DNA of 64,000 nucleotides from Apus apus (Eukaryota; Chordata; Aves; Apodiformes; Apodidae), in NCBI RefSeq assembly GCF_020740795.1, contig NC_067285.1:16298001-16362000 (forward strand), read 5' to 3'. This document shows, piece after piece, positions 39,690 to 50,418 of the stretch; the stretch's first letter is position 1; each line of letters starts with the position of its first letter. Made by a program: the position numbers and the translations under genes. Below the pieces are notes generated by a model. It had not been told where the DNA came from. It did no database searches and worked only from the letters and a program-made list of their open reading frames with translations.

Positions 39690-41180
39690 AAACACATTAC
39701 CAGCTGGGCATCTGCTGGTCTGCACCAAGACCAACACATTGCATTTATAATTTTGCCAGTTCCATTACTAACATATCCAAACAGATGCCATCCAAAGGCT
39801 TTTCAGGCAATGGGAATGAATTGGCCTTATCCAGAAGCAAAGCATTAAAATCACCTCATGGATGACACCAACATAAAAACATAGTCTAAGCTTTACAGTG
39901 CATGAGGTAGAAAGAAATGTTGAGGCAGCCAAGAACTAGAAACATCAACCTCTTGTACACATTGTCAGCTGCTACCTGTTTCTCTTGCCCATAAGGTACA
40001 CTTCCAGTGACAAAACGGCTGGGTGCCATTGGTCCCTCTTCTCTCAGCAACCTAACTACTGAACTCTCTGGCAACTGACACATCCTGTAAGGGCTGTTTG
40101 ATCTATCAGATTGTTTGGGGATTGTTACTAGAATAACCAAAACTCAACCATTGACCAAGCAGATGGCTTTCCCAAAGAGATGCTCACAGTATATTCTGTG
40201 ATGTCAGGCAAGACTCAGTAAGGATAATAAAAACCTAGAAAATCTGGTAAAACAGGAAAACATGGATAATATAGATAGTATAGATGTGCTTGAGAAATAT
40301 GGTGCAGACATATCCTTGTTGATCTGCAGTTCCCCCAAGGTCCAAAATACCGGCATATTTGACACAACCACCTTATGTCCATCAGGTCCAGCACTAAACC
40401 TGAGGAAATGTGCCTAAGCAGACCCGTGGTAACATCATCCTGCTCTGGATGCCATATCCAGGAAAACAGGCTTTGTTCAAGCTCAGTGCTGAAGGAACGC
40501 TTCTGGACCTCATGTAGTCCTGAAAACAGCTGACACGCCATGACACCTAAGCTAGTCAACCATATCAACTAATAAATTAACTAATAAGGCTTGCTAGAAC
40601 TGTCTACACATCTATGGCCTGCCCTGCCCACTAAACTAACCAGATAAAGCTCTTGGAGGGGTGCAGGATGGTGATGCATGTTCTTTAGACTGGTAAGCAA
40701 CATTTTATTTTAATCTTTCAGATTTCATGATTGATCAGATAAGCCATGGCTAATAGTTCCTGCAGCCTGTTGTTCCTAGCTCTCAGAATATCAACAAAGT
40801 GCTCTTTATGTAGTGCAACTATAGGAAATTCATATATTGCATCAACACAGTAAACATTCCACAAATTCAACCTGTAAGGAGATACTGGAAGTCTGTATTA
40901 ATACACACAGGGACATCATCAGCTGGATGGAACTCTGAAGACAGGAAACCATGATGTAAAACTGCCCCAGTGCAAAACTCAGCTGACTGTGCTGACCCAC
41001 GGCATCAACTATTGATGTTGTCTGCTCCAAACCTCTAACTGAATGCTTATCAAAGCCAACAAACAAAAAAATATTGAACTTTGTTATAAGTCCAGACACT
41101 GCCCACTGGTCTGACCCTACAGACACAAAGGAGTAATTAAAAAGGCTATCCATCAAAAGGACACTAAAGTTTGTCTGGAG
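39690..41180. other. Unassigned block of higher complexity inside the long intron
   Basis: This block differs from its AT-rich neighbours by slightly higher GC and by three minus-strand frames of 84, 117 and 104 codons (39886-40140, 40215-40568, 40842-41156). None of their translations resembles a family I know, and no poly(A) tail, LTR or target duplication was seen. It may be an eroded mobile element or ordinary unique intron sequence. Confidence 0.2.
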
Positions 41181-43672
41181 GTGATGGCATAATTTCAGAA
41201 AGAGGAAGGTTCAATTTTACTGCCAGTGGAGCACATGCAAGTAGGTGGGAGAAGCCTTGGATGTCAAACTTTATTAATGTGTGAACAAAGATTAGCCTTC
41301 ATATCATCCCCACTGCATTCCAACATTCCATTTTTCTTCTTTCCCTATGAGATTTCTAGCATATGAAAAACAACTCATTCTCTGCTCTATAATTGAATTT
41401 GTTTCAGTTTTTTTGGACTTGTTTTCCATTTGAAAGAATGATATTCAAAATGCCAGAGAATTTACAGATTGGTAATGCAACATGGAAGAGAAGGTATCCT
41501 GAAAATGGGAGAAAACAGTTGAATTCATGGCAGCTGAATAAGTCATATCACTTAATTTTGTACCAAGCATAATTTAAATTATCTCTTTTCATTTCACTGT
41601 TGTTGGTTTTTTTTAAAGAAATGCATGATAATGCATCAAAACAGCTTAAAATATGAAAGTATAAAAAAAGTACTTAATTTTAGTTCTAAAGGCACTTCTA
41701 ATGAAAAACAGCAGTGGATACATTCTATTTGGTGCATCTGTCAGTGACTCCATAATATCTTTGGAAAATAAGTACTCTAGAACAAAAAGCTGTGAGAAAA
41801 ATTGTAATACACATACAAACTTTACCCTTTGACTCCTGGTAATAACATTCTGTCTTCTATGCAGATGCTACCTATATGGGATCATAGTAAATAAAGTACA
41901 TTTGACCTGCCAAGCTTAACATGACTGTAAATGAATCTCAAAGATAGGAATGCAAGATGTATGATGCTGCAGCCCTGATTGATAACTAAGAAGTCAGTTA
42001 TAAATAAATCTGGAACAGTTGGGATTGACTGTTGTTTAGCACTTTCAGACAGATATTCAGGGCAACTGGCAGTGGCTTTGAAAGCTGTTTCCTGTATTAG
42101 AATCATGACAAAAATAGAAGTGAGGCTGCATTCCCTTGGTGTCTGCTAAAATAGATCTTACTAAAAAATGTTTTTACAAGTTTGACAAGGCATAACTAGT
42201 CCACTGTCTAATACAGGACAAAATATTAATTGGAAGTCCCATGTTGATCTACCATGGATAGTTATTTATTGAATTAATAAGCAGCAGCAAGTGGAGAGTA
42301 CTAGGAGATATCAGGAAAAAAAGATAAGGTAATTTTACAATTTTTTTTATTTATTTATTTTGCAAGTGAAGGCGCAGTCAGCCAGAAAGACCTTCAAGAC
42401 TTTAAAAAATAAAATAAAAAGGGAAAATAATATATTTTACTGACTGTCCTTAGGAATATATGGGGGGGTTGAACTCTGAGGTGTTTTGTTGCTCATTTTG
42501 GTTTTTTTTTGGTTGGTTTGTTTTGGTTTTATATTCAAGAACAGATGTTGTATAATGACTACTGACAGCAAGGTTGAGTTGTGAAAATAGAACAGGAAAA
42601 AAGGAGCATGTAGGGGTTTTGTACAGTGTTCAAGTGCCTCCAATACTGTTTACAGGGCAAGCATTTGTTGGTTATCTCACGTCCAGCACTTAAGCTTCCA
42701 GATAAACTTAAGTTGGCTTTTATTTGTTTGCTTTTTACAGTAAAAATATATCTATCAACATACTGTAGGATTAGCTACAGAACATTACATTGTTCTGCCA
42801 AAATAAATCAGTGGCCTTAATGAGCAATTATGAGCCTTCAGGGTCAGTGAGAATAGAAAATCTTAACAGAGAGATCAGAAATTCTGTGTATTAACTCCGT
42901 GCTACCATTTCAGATCATGAGTGAATTCCCACACTATATGCAAGACTGTGCATGTGACTGAGAACAGCACATATAGAGTATAATATAAAATCACAGGAAA
43001 GACTAGGATAAAGTAAGAGCAATTTGATTTAGCCAAGTAACTCTCCCAAACAGGTTTCCCATAAGCTGTTCTTTGTCAACCACAACAGCTCTGCATTTTG
43101 CTGACAGATAGGAATCTGCCCCACCTGCACACACTCTAAACCACCCTGAACGGAATCAGCTCCAACACAGCAGCTCTGAGGGGCCAGGCAGCCTCCTCCC
43201 AGCCTTGTGCGCTGCTGGGGTTCAGCACCCAGCCCTGATGCAGACCTCGTGGTTCTGAGAGAGATCACAGCTTCTTGACTCAGAATACACCCAAAGCAGA
43301 TTCGTGCTTCTCTACAAAATACTGTGTACCCAATCCACCACTGACTTCTAGCTATTATTCCTATATGCATATTCTACAGCATGCAAATTGCAACAGAATC
43401 AGCACTAGGAAATATCTGCAACTTGCCTTCTAAAGTAAGCCTAAAATAAAAATTAAGGGATGAATCAAGGACTTCAAGCTTGCTGAAGAAATACACATAC
43501 AGGACCACATTTCAGTCACTGAATTGTGTTTTTTCATCGTGACAACTGCTGAAAATATCCTCATTGAAAGAGATAAAATAGGTCATAAATATTCCTTTGT
43601 AATGGATTGCCACATTGCAGACAGCTTCCTTTTACCAGAACAACCTGCATAAATGTATTTTAAACTAATTAC

Positions 43673-43762
43673 CTTTAGGTGGAAAATATGACTTGCTTTC
43701 AGCTTTGTGAGGCCAGTCCACCACAAGAGGTCCAAACCTACGAAAGCTGGCAGTGATCTCAT
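43673..43762 (-). CDS. CPEB3: CPEB3 exon: RRM1 helix 1 and first part of RNP1
   Basis: A 90-nt exon. It completes an Asp codon (G|AT), encodes 29 residues from EITASFRRFG through VVDWPHKAESKS to YFPPK, and ends with the first base of the next Gly codon. It provides the first helix and second strand of RRM1 and the start of its RNP1 motif, SYFPPK(G). The acceptor is TTTTTTGTAG (AG at 43764-43763); the donor is GTAATT. It is phase 1 at both ends and a multiple of three, so skipping would keep frame but remove part of RRM1. GPLVVDW fits CPEB3, whereas CPEB4 has GPLIVDW as I recall. Confidence 0.96.
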
Positions 43763-45550
43763 CTACAAAAAACAAATGAGGTACCTTAGAGAGAATCTGA
43801 AGACTGACAGTGGCAAGGTAAAAGTTCTTTAAAAAAAAAACAAAACCCACCGGATTATTTTCTACACCTATTAAGAAAAGTGAAAACTGCAATAATGTAC
43901 ATAAAGGACACCTAAATATTCTTTCACATCTGCGCTATACATGGCTGCTTAAAAAAGTATTTTACATTCCACTAACACAAGTTTGCAGCAGGATGAAATG
44001 CAAGCATGATCTATCAGAAGTGAATATGCTTCAGCTGTGGTCTATTTCTAATTATAGCCACAAAGCAGGGTCAGATGCAGCCACATGGGACTGACGGAGG
44101 AGCTGCATGTCAGCATGGCCATTCCTTGTAGCGTGCCCTAGGAAGCAGGCTGCATCAGGTCATGCGGCTGTGGGGATTGCACCTTCCTCAGTCCCCTCTG
44201 GAAATCTGCTTTCAATTACCAAGTTACTTCTTTGCCTTATAAGCATCATTTTCAAAATACTGTGGAACACTGACCTCAAACTATTCTTGTAGGACAATTT
44301 TGGTTTACATGCAAATACTTCAGAAAAAGAAGTGGTTTATGTTTTTTTTTTTTAATATATTTTTTTTTTCAATGCATTTGTCTATTTTAAGGATTAAATT
44401 CATTTAAAATTGTGTCTAATGTGATGATAGATCAGAGCAAAATCCATCAGAAGAAGAGTCTGAAAACAAAGGCAGTGGTTTTCCAATTTTTTGATTGCTG
44501 TTTCAGATATGTCTGGTTTATCTGATCCCATGATCCATATTTTTCAAGTGACTTAGAGATCCAAAATGTATTTGATAACTCATGAGCATGTTGCTGGAGT
44601 AGACCTCTCATAGAAGAGAAGAGCAGCTCCCAAATGGCCATGTTACTGCCTTGCAGGATAGGTTGGGCATATATTTTAATTCTGAGTCACATCAGTTCTA
44701 TCTGTTGGTAGGCTGGTTCTTACAGCTGGGCATTCAGATTACCCAGCAGTCCCTGCATCAACAGTTATGCATCTCATGTGACATGGGAACTACGTTTGAG
44801 GTGTTTGTGAACCACAGATTGATAGCTCATACTATCTCATTAAAATTGCATGTGGTTTCAGAGACCCCTCTCTTTTCATTAGAAGGCATCCTCAAATTCC
44901 CTTTGTATGCCAGTTGAAGTTAGATAATAGATTCTGGCTCTAACATGAAAAATACACTAAAAACAGTCATGATTTTGGTTGAGGGGAGGGGGGCAGAGAC
45001 CCACAAGTAGAGTAGATACTGAGATTGAGAAAAAACCTGACCATCCCTACTAAGCTGGTTACTATTTTGTAGCCATAGTAATTGCCCTACATTTGCCAAC
45101 TGAACACTGCATAAATGCTGGGTATAAGAGCCGATTAATTAAAGCCAAATTAATTTTGTTAAGGACTGTATCAAAAAAGTCCTTAAAGTCAACCACATCT
45201 TTTAGAGAGAACAGGGAAAGACTACGGAGGAGTGACAGTGCACACTACTTCCCTTTTTCAGCTTTGAGCACTTTACATAGGTGGGCACGTATGCTGCTGT
45301 TGCAGATTAGAAGACCTGCTGTGCAGGGATTTCTGTTCCCATCTCTTCTGTTCTACAGTACAAAATAACATCAAGTAAATTCTCAGGTGTTGCAGAGGTG
45401 GTGGTAGTTGCTTGTTTTAAATAATGCCACAAGCACTACAAGCAACATACCTGGGAAAATACTTTTGTTTTTTATGAAAATCTGACCTTTTAAAAGTAAT
45501 TATATGAAAGCCAATTCCAACATCTCACCAGTGTAACTAATTTACAGTAC
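43763..45550 (-). other. CPEB3: CPEB3 intron (1.8 kb)
   Basis: Phase 1 intron with an unusual donor, GTACTG (45550-45545), and acceptor AG (43764-43763). No repeat family was recognised. It contains poly-T runs near 44341-44370. Confidence 0.85.
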
Positions 45551-45718
45551 CTTCATCAATGTCAGGAGGAAGACCTCCAACAAACACCTTTCTAGAATAG
45601 CGTTCCACTCTTTCACCATTCTGACAGCGTGTTGGAGAGCTGAGACCCGATGATAAAGACTGATCACCATGGCCGTCGTCTAGGAAGCCATCTTCAAAAG
45701 GAAAGAGTGAAGACCGAC
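45551..45718 (-). CDS. CPEB3: CPEB3 exon: pre-RRM region and RRM1 RNP2
   Basis: A 168-nt exon that completes a Gly codon (G|GT) and encodes 55 residues, RSSLFPFEDGFLDDGHGDQ... to ...PPDIDE, then the first base of an Asp codon. Residues 1-42 are the acidic, serine-rich segment before the RNA-binding domain, including SGLSSPTRCQNGERVERYS. Residues 43-50 (KVFVGGLP) are RNP2 of RRM1. The SSPTRCQNGERVERYS wording separates it from CPEB4, which has an insertion-like variant here. The acceptor is GTTGCAG (AG at 45720-45719); the donor is the weak GTACTG. The Ser residues right after the junction complete a basophilic kinase-type site with the preceding microexon (RRRG|RSS). Confidence 0.95.
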
Positions 45719-46965
45719 CTGCAACAGATTTTGTAGTATCTATAGTTAACACTATTTCCTAGAAAATTAAATATTTCAATAAAGACCATATATTTTCCTT
45801 TACTGCTTTGCTTTAACAGAATTTGCATTAGAGGGTCCAGCTATCCAAATTATATTAATTAGTATTGCTTCTGTTTTTCCAAGACTGTATTATCCTTACA
45901 GACAGTAAACCTAATTTAGCTTAAAACCAACCCTTGCAAATGGCTAGCAATAAAAACCAGTAAGTTATCTTATAAGACTGTGTGTCATAGCTAAAGAAAG
46001 AACTTTTGAAAAATTTAACTTTCAAACCGATTCTTAAAGATTTAAATCTTCCATAACAGATCTTGAAGGAATTATCTTAAAAAGCAGATCCCTGAAGCCA
46101 TTTCACTGCAGAGCAGGACAGCCTCCCTCAGAGTGCTTTCCAGGGTTCTAAACACACCGGCTGCATCACTTCCTCCTCCAGTGAATGCAGGCCCAGTGTG
46201 AGTGGAGGGGAAACAGCAAAATAAAGATAGAAAAGCTTTGTATTGTAGATATGAAGAAATAAGCTTAGCTAACAAAAATTAAAATAAAAATGAAGTCTCA
46301 TTAAATAAACCACAAAAAACTTGCAACAAAAAAGCTGTTAGCTAGGACTAACAAGTACAGATGTCAAGCTGTTCCTCGGTGTTAAAACTCCTTTTCAGTA
46401 GTTAACAAGAAGAAACATAAATGGATGCTACTCAGTTTGTTAATGAAAAGTAAAGAATTTATTTGTGATCATCTGATGCAATTAACTTGTTACTATTACT
46501 AACAAAATTACTACAGGGGCAAGGAGAAAAATCAAGATATGCAGAGGGACACTAGTCAGAAAAATGTATTCACTGAAAATATCAGTAATAGTCTTCAGCT
46601 GTAAAGGATAGATTACAAAAAGAAGTAGGAATGCTATATATGGAAAACAAGCTGATGAACAAAAACCATGAAAATTTTCCAACTGACAACACCAGCCTGA
46701 TTTTTTTTATAATCACCTGGGACGAGAAAAGACTTGATTAGAAAGAATATATTGAATGTACAACCCTGACAGAGATCACAGATACAAAAGTCCTCTGTAT
46801 CTTACTGTGCTTCTAAGCACCAACATAACAAAACCAGAGTAAATGCCACAGAGAAGGATTCAGAGATGTTACTCTTCAAAGTCTACTATAACTGGTTCCA
46901 GGAATGGTGGGTTTAGAGCAAAAAACAGGAAAGACTATTGAATATTCCATTAATAACAAACAGGT

Positions 46966-49575
46966 CATGCACATACATAAACATACGCATTTCAGCATAA
47001 AAGAAAACACATGCATGAGAGAAATAATAATCAGGAAGGCTGAAATATCAAATCAGAAAACCCAATGAAAAGTTGGAAATTTGAAAATATCCATAAGAGA
47101 ATGACATTACTAAAACTAAATAATATTTTAATTCCCACCCCCACAGCTGCTTGTAAAAAAATAAAACAAACACAAGCCATTAGTGGAAGTTGACATATCA
47201 AATTAGTAGATAGTAGAATAAGGTATTCAACTAAAATACTTGTCTACAGAGGGGGCTAGATAAGTGCCTGCTTCTGAAGGAAATAATAAAATTCACAGCA
47301 GCCTAGAAAGCAAGATGTCACCTCTTACGCCGGATGCTTGACAGTTTGCAAGCACTGCACTCAGCTAAATGCAAAAGATGATCTAAAACTCTATGAGGTA
47401 TACAGCTAAAATATGCAAAGCATATAGACAAGGGAATAGAGAATGACTGTTCACTGTCTCTTCCAGTAAGGGGAAACTGAAATGCATTGAGCACCATCAG
47501 TACATGGCAAAGCTGAAAGCAATTCCAGCTGTGGAACCCATTGCTACAGGCTCTTTAGGATGCTGAAAAGTTTACACTGGTTCAGAAAAGGGAATGAGCA
47601 AGCACAGGAGAAAAAACCCATTCTGAAGCAATAAATATTGAGACATCACCTCAAGAAAACCCCAGAGGCAGATATCTGGGAGAGTATTATGGGAACTCAT
47701 CACTAAATGCCCTGTTTTTATACTCCTGCACCTATCCCCTGGCATCTGAGTTGACAGTGTGGCAGAACAGACCGTATGCTGATTTTCCATAACTGTGCTT
47801 ATATCTGTACCTCAAAACCTGGTTGCAAAAGTTAAAAACAACATACCAAAAAGAACACGACTCAACAGCTCTAAGTGTGGTAGCTGCAAACAAATGCTCC
47901 CCTCTTAAAGAAAATAGGGGATCAAGTAGAGAACTGACAGGTTATGGCAAGCCCCAAAAAAATCTGACAAAATTTCTCACTGAAGATGCTTAGTCACAGA
48001 GACAGAATCAAACACTAATTAAAATATCTAAATATAACAAATGGGAAATTAGTCTCTGCGCAGATTCACCTCTGGGTAGTCTGCGTATTACCACAATGCA
48101 AATGGTAAAAACAAGAACAGTGAGGGACGTGTGAGAACATTCGAGAAACAACACATCATTTTTTGACAGACTATTGTAGAATTTACTTTTTTCTTAAGGT
48201 TAAGAAAGCTCAAAACAACATTATAAAATTCAAGGTAATGTAAAAGAATTAGTATCTCAGACTTCAATATTGTATTTATAAGACAAGTCACAAAATCCCT
48301 AACATTAATGACAAGACACACACACACAGATCTACTTGTTACTATAGAAAAGCCTGATTTTCACATGGAAAACAACTATTATACAGTAAAACATGCCTTT
48401 TGGTAAAAAAATAATTCTAAAAGTCCAGCACATTCAGAACCTGTTTGCCCTGTTCAGTCACCACTACAATTTGCATAAAACAGCTTACACTGTATTTATC
48501 ACAATTCCTACATTACTGTATTTTACTTCTACAAGCAAACATGACTTTTTGCAAGGGCATGTAGTGATAGGACAAGGGGTAACAGTTTTAAATTGAAAGA
48601 GGGTAGATTTAGAGTAGATATTAGTAGGAAATTCTTTCCTGTGTGGTTGGTGAGACACTGGAACAGGCTTGCCCAGTGAGGCTGTGAATGCCCCCTCCCT
48701 GGAAGTGTTCAGGGCCAGGTTGGATGCAGCCTTGAGCAATCTGGTCTAGCAGAAGGTGTCCCTGCCCATGGCAGGGGGGTTGGAATTAGATGATCTTTAA
48801 CCCAAACCATTCTATAATTCTATGAGTTGCAAGAAGTTAATAGTGTCCAACTGATTCCCACTTCCTTCCCTACTTTGGTGCCATTTGATCAACCTGGGAA
48901 CACCTGCCACAATCTTAAAGTGAAATTAAACAGTGTTCACATGCACAGTGAGTATACAATACTCTATTTCCATTTGTTTCAGTACCATAAGAGCACTGAA
49001 AAAGTGTAACTATTGGATACTTTCAACATCCATTAATAATAGCCTGTTCTCTGGAGACAGGGGAAAATAGGAAGTTTGTGGAGAAAACATAAATATTTTA
49101 TTTTAGCTATCAAATAAACACTAAACCAGTCAGCTTTGAACAAAGGCAGCTCAAATTCTGTATTATAAACTGTGCTAGTACAGCCTGCACAGCCTCAATC
49201 TATATGTATGTGCAAACTACAAGTTACTTACACACTACCGTGTATATTGTATGGCTGTGTTTGTCTCCAAGCTTCTCCATAAACATGATGCAATTTCTAC
49301 ACTTTGAAAAGGAAGCAATGTCACATGCACAACTTTCACAGAACATACGTGAAAAAGAAGGTAAAATGTTTAATTCCAAAGTACCCCAACCGGATGGCGC
49401 TGCTCAACTCCAACTGTTAAAAGCTGAAATCTTCACAGTTATTTTCTCAATTAAAAACAGTCTGCATAAGCTACAGCACCATACATAAATTTAAGGTACA
49501 TTAGTAGCTTTCTTGGCAATCAGCAAGCTTGCTATTGTCCATGTTTATTTCTTTCTCAGAATAAATTTACATGCA
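46966..49575 (-). promoter_or_regulatory. Cluster of gene-strand TGCATG (Rbfox-type) motifs
   Basis: The hexamer TGCATG occurs on the minus strand at 49575-49570, 49329-49324, 48945-48940, 47015-47010 and 46971-46966, all downstream of the 24-nt microexon. UGCAUG is the Rbfox recognition motif; downstream intronic copies generally promote inclusion of neural exons. About one copy would be expected by chance in an intron of this size. The nearest is about 600 nt from the exon, farther than the classic proximal sites, so function is inferred. Confidence 0.35.
48544..48825 (+). mobile_element. CR1 LINE, 5'-truncated 3' end
   Basis: CR1 3' region in plus orientation: cttttttgcaagggcatgtag-like start, gtgataggacaaggggtaac, aacaggcttgcccagtgagg, ccctgcccatggcagggggg, ttggaattagatgatcttta and a final ttctataattctatga. 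The conserved ggtcccttcc segment before the tail is deleted. It lies antisense to CPEB3 in the intron after the microexon. No coding capacity remains. Confidence 0.94.
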
Positions 49576-50177
49576 GCACTGTACATATGTGAAATGTTCT
49601 CAGTCTGCTTGTAGTTTCTAAGGGTTGCCTATGAAAAAATACAGTGTGCTCAAATGTTGTATTTTTTACATTATTACCAACATTCACTGCTGAGGACAGT
49701 TATTAGCATTGGTATTCACAATGTTCTATCCAAGGCAATCCATGTAATACTCAAGTGTGATATTCAATGAATGGTGTTTCATCTAAGAAAAAGGTATTTT
49801 TTAAATGTTCAGTGCAGTAGTTAAACATTGGAGTCCTACCAAGAAAAAAAATATGACCTGAAAACAATCTTTTTATTGGAACACTATGCATTAGAAGTCG
49901 TAAGTATGTGTCATGAAAGAGTCTTTACGTTCAACCATCCTACAGTTCACTAGTCACGGCAACCCACTTCCCAAGTTATCAGCACAACATCATCATTGCT
50001 TTCAGCTGCTATTTAAAAGGGAGATGTTTTGCAAATGAAGAGTATGAGATTGATTTATACAAAGCAACTCATCAACCAAATAATGGTAAAATTGGTAACA
50101 TCACCTTATCATAAGAGAACTAAAATATTTATTTCTCCCACTATTCAGCAAACAAAACATGTAGTAAATACTTTTAC

Positions 50178-50201
50178 CTCTTCTCCGCCCATAGCTCCTG
50201 G
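50178..50201 (-). CDS. CPEB3: CPEB3 24-nt cassette microexon (RSYGRRR)
   Basis: A 24-nt exon, too short to stand out as an ORF. It starts CCAGGAGCTATGGG and ends GAGAAGAG. Flanks are TTTACATGCAG (acceptor, AG at 50203-50202) and GTAAAAG (donor). It completes a codon (NCC), encodes RSYGRRR and contributes the first base of a Gly codon, so it is phase 1 at both ends and in-frame whether included or skipped. Joined to the next exon it makes RSYGRRRGRSS, a basophilic (PKA/S6K-like) phosphorylation context. Alternatively spliced 24-nt exons of this kind are known in mammalian CPEB2-4, and the CPEB4 one is a neuronal microexon. Its neighbours on both sides are kilobases away. Confidence 0.9.
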
Positions 50202-50225
50202 CTGCATGTAAACACAGAAGAAAAA
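50202..50225 (-). promoter_or_regulatory. Microexon 3' splice site with pyrimidine tract and UGC
   Basis: On the gene strand the tract reads TTTTTCTTCTGTG then TTTACATGCAG. A UGC trinucleotide sits immediately before the AG. A UGC close to the 3' splice site together with UC-rich sequence is the described binding context of SRRM4 (nSR100), the activator of neural microexons. The motif is short, so this is suggestive only. Confidence 0.4.
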
Positions 50226-50372
50226 TGTCGGTACAGCTGTCATTAGATTTAGCTCCAAAAGCTTCTCCTCTTTTTCCCCTCCCACCATGAAGAAGAAAAA
50301 GACATTAAAAAAGTGCAAGATGAAATTCAAACAACCCCAGACAAGAGAAAAAGTTTGAAGATGACACAGCCA

Positions 50373-50418
50373 GGGGGAGGGGGGAAAAAAAAAAAAAAAA
50401 AAGAGAGAAAAAAAAAAG
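50373..50418 (+). repeat. Homopurine simple repeat (G-run, A18, GA)
   Basis: A purine-only stretch: GGGGGAGGGGGG, then 18 A, gagag, and a second A run. On the gene strand it is a long pyrimidine tract about 170-215 nt upstream of the microexon, so it could bind PTB-type proteins. Length in the assembly may be unreliable. Confidence 0.85.

Larger units (their letters stand above)
26993..43672 (-). other. CPEB3: CPEB3 long intron (16.7 kb)
   Basis: Phase 1 intron that splits RRM1 RNP1, with donor GTAATT (43672-43667) and acceptor AG (26994-26993). It is AT-rich throughout and has no CR1 copy that I can identify, which is notable for its length. It contains T23 at 38001-38023, several shorter A/T tracts, a stretch of slightly higher complexity at 39690-41180 with clustered open frames, and a GC-richer patch at about 43090-43300. 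None of the frames of about 60-117 codons inside resembles a known protein, and none has convincing splice or promoter context. Confidence 0.85.
45719..50177 (-). other. CPEB3: CPEB3 intron (4.5 kb) downstream of the microexon
   Basis: Phase 1 intron with donor GTAAAAG (50177-50171) and acceptor AG (45720-45719). It contains one CR1 copy (48544-48825) in antisense orientation and at least five gene-strand TGCATG motifs (see separate entry). A GC-richer patch around 46080-46200 has an open minus frame, but no donor follows it. Confidence 0.85.

Noticed and set aside
40215..40568. 117-codon minus-strand ORF, the longest in the window
   Set aside because: No similarity to a known family, no splice or promoter context, and it sits inside a CPEB3 intron. 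I kept the surrounding block only as an unassigned region.
45537..45785. CPEB ORF read through into flanking intron (start MLTIDTTKSVAG, end EGTVN)
   Set aside because: The ends are intronic read-through. The exon limits at 45718 and 45551 follow from AG/GT sites and from phase with neighbours.
46697..46720. Good pyrimidine tract and CAG on the minus strand (TCTTTTCTCGTCCCAG)
   Set aside because: It is followed by A-rich non-CPEB sequence without a donor, so it is likely a decoy acceptor.
47330..47360. Possible donor (GGC|GTAAGAG on the minus strand) as an extra exon between the microexon and the RRM1 exon
   Set aside because: There is no convincing acceptor at a suitable distance, and the encoded residues do not match CPEB proteins.
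49226..49296. GTAAGT donor-like site with an upstream ~65-nt segment, considered as the optional CPEB3 cassette exon
   Set aside because: The length does not fit the expected 69 nt, the translation is unlike the family cassette, and the position is downstream of the microexon.
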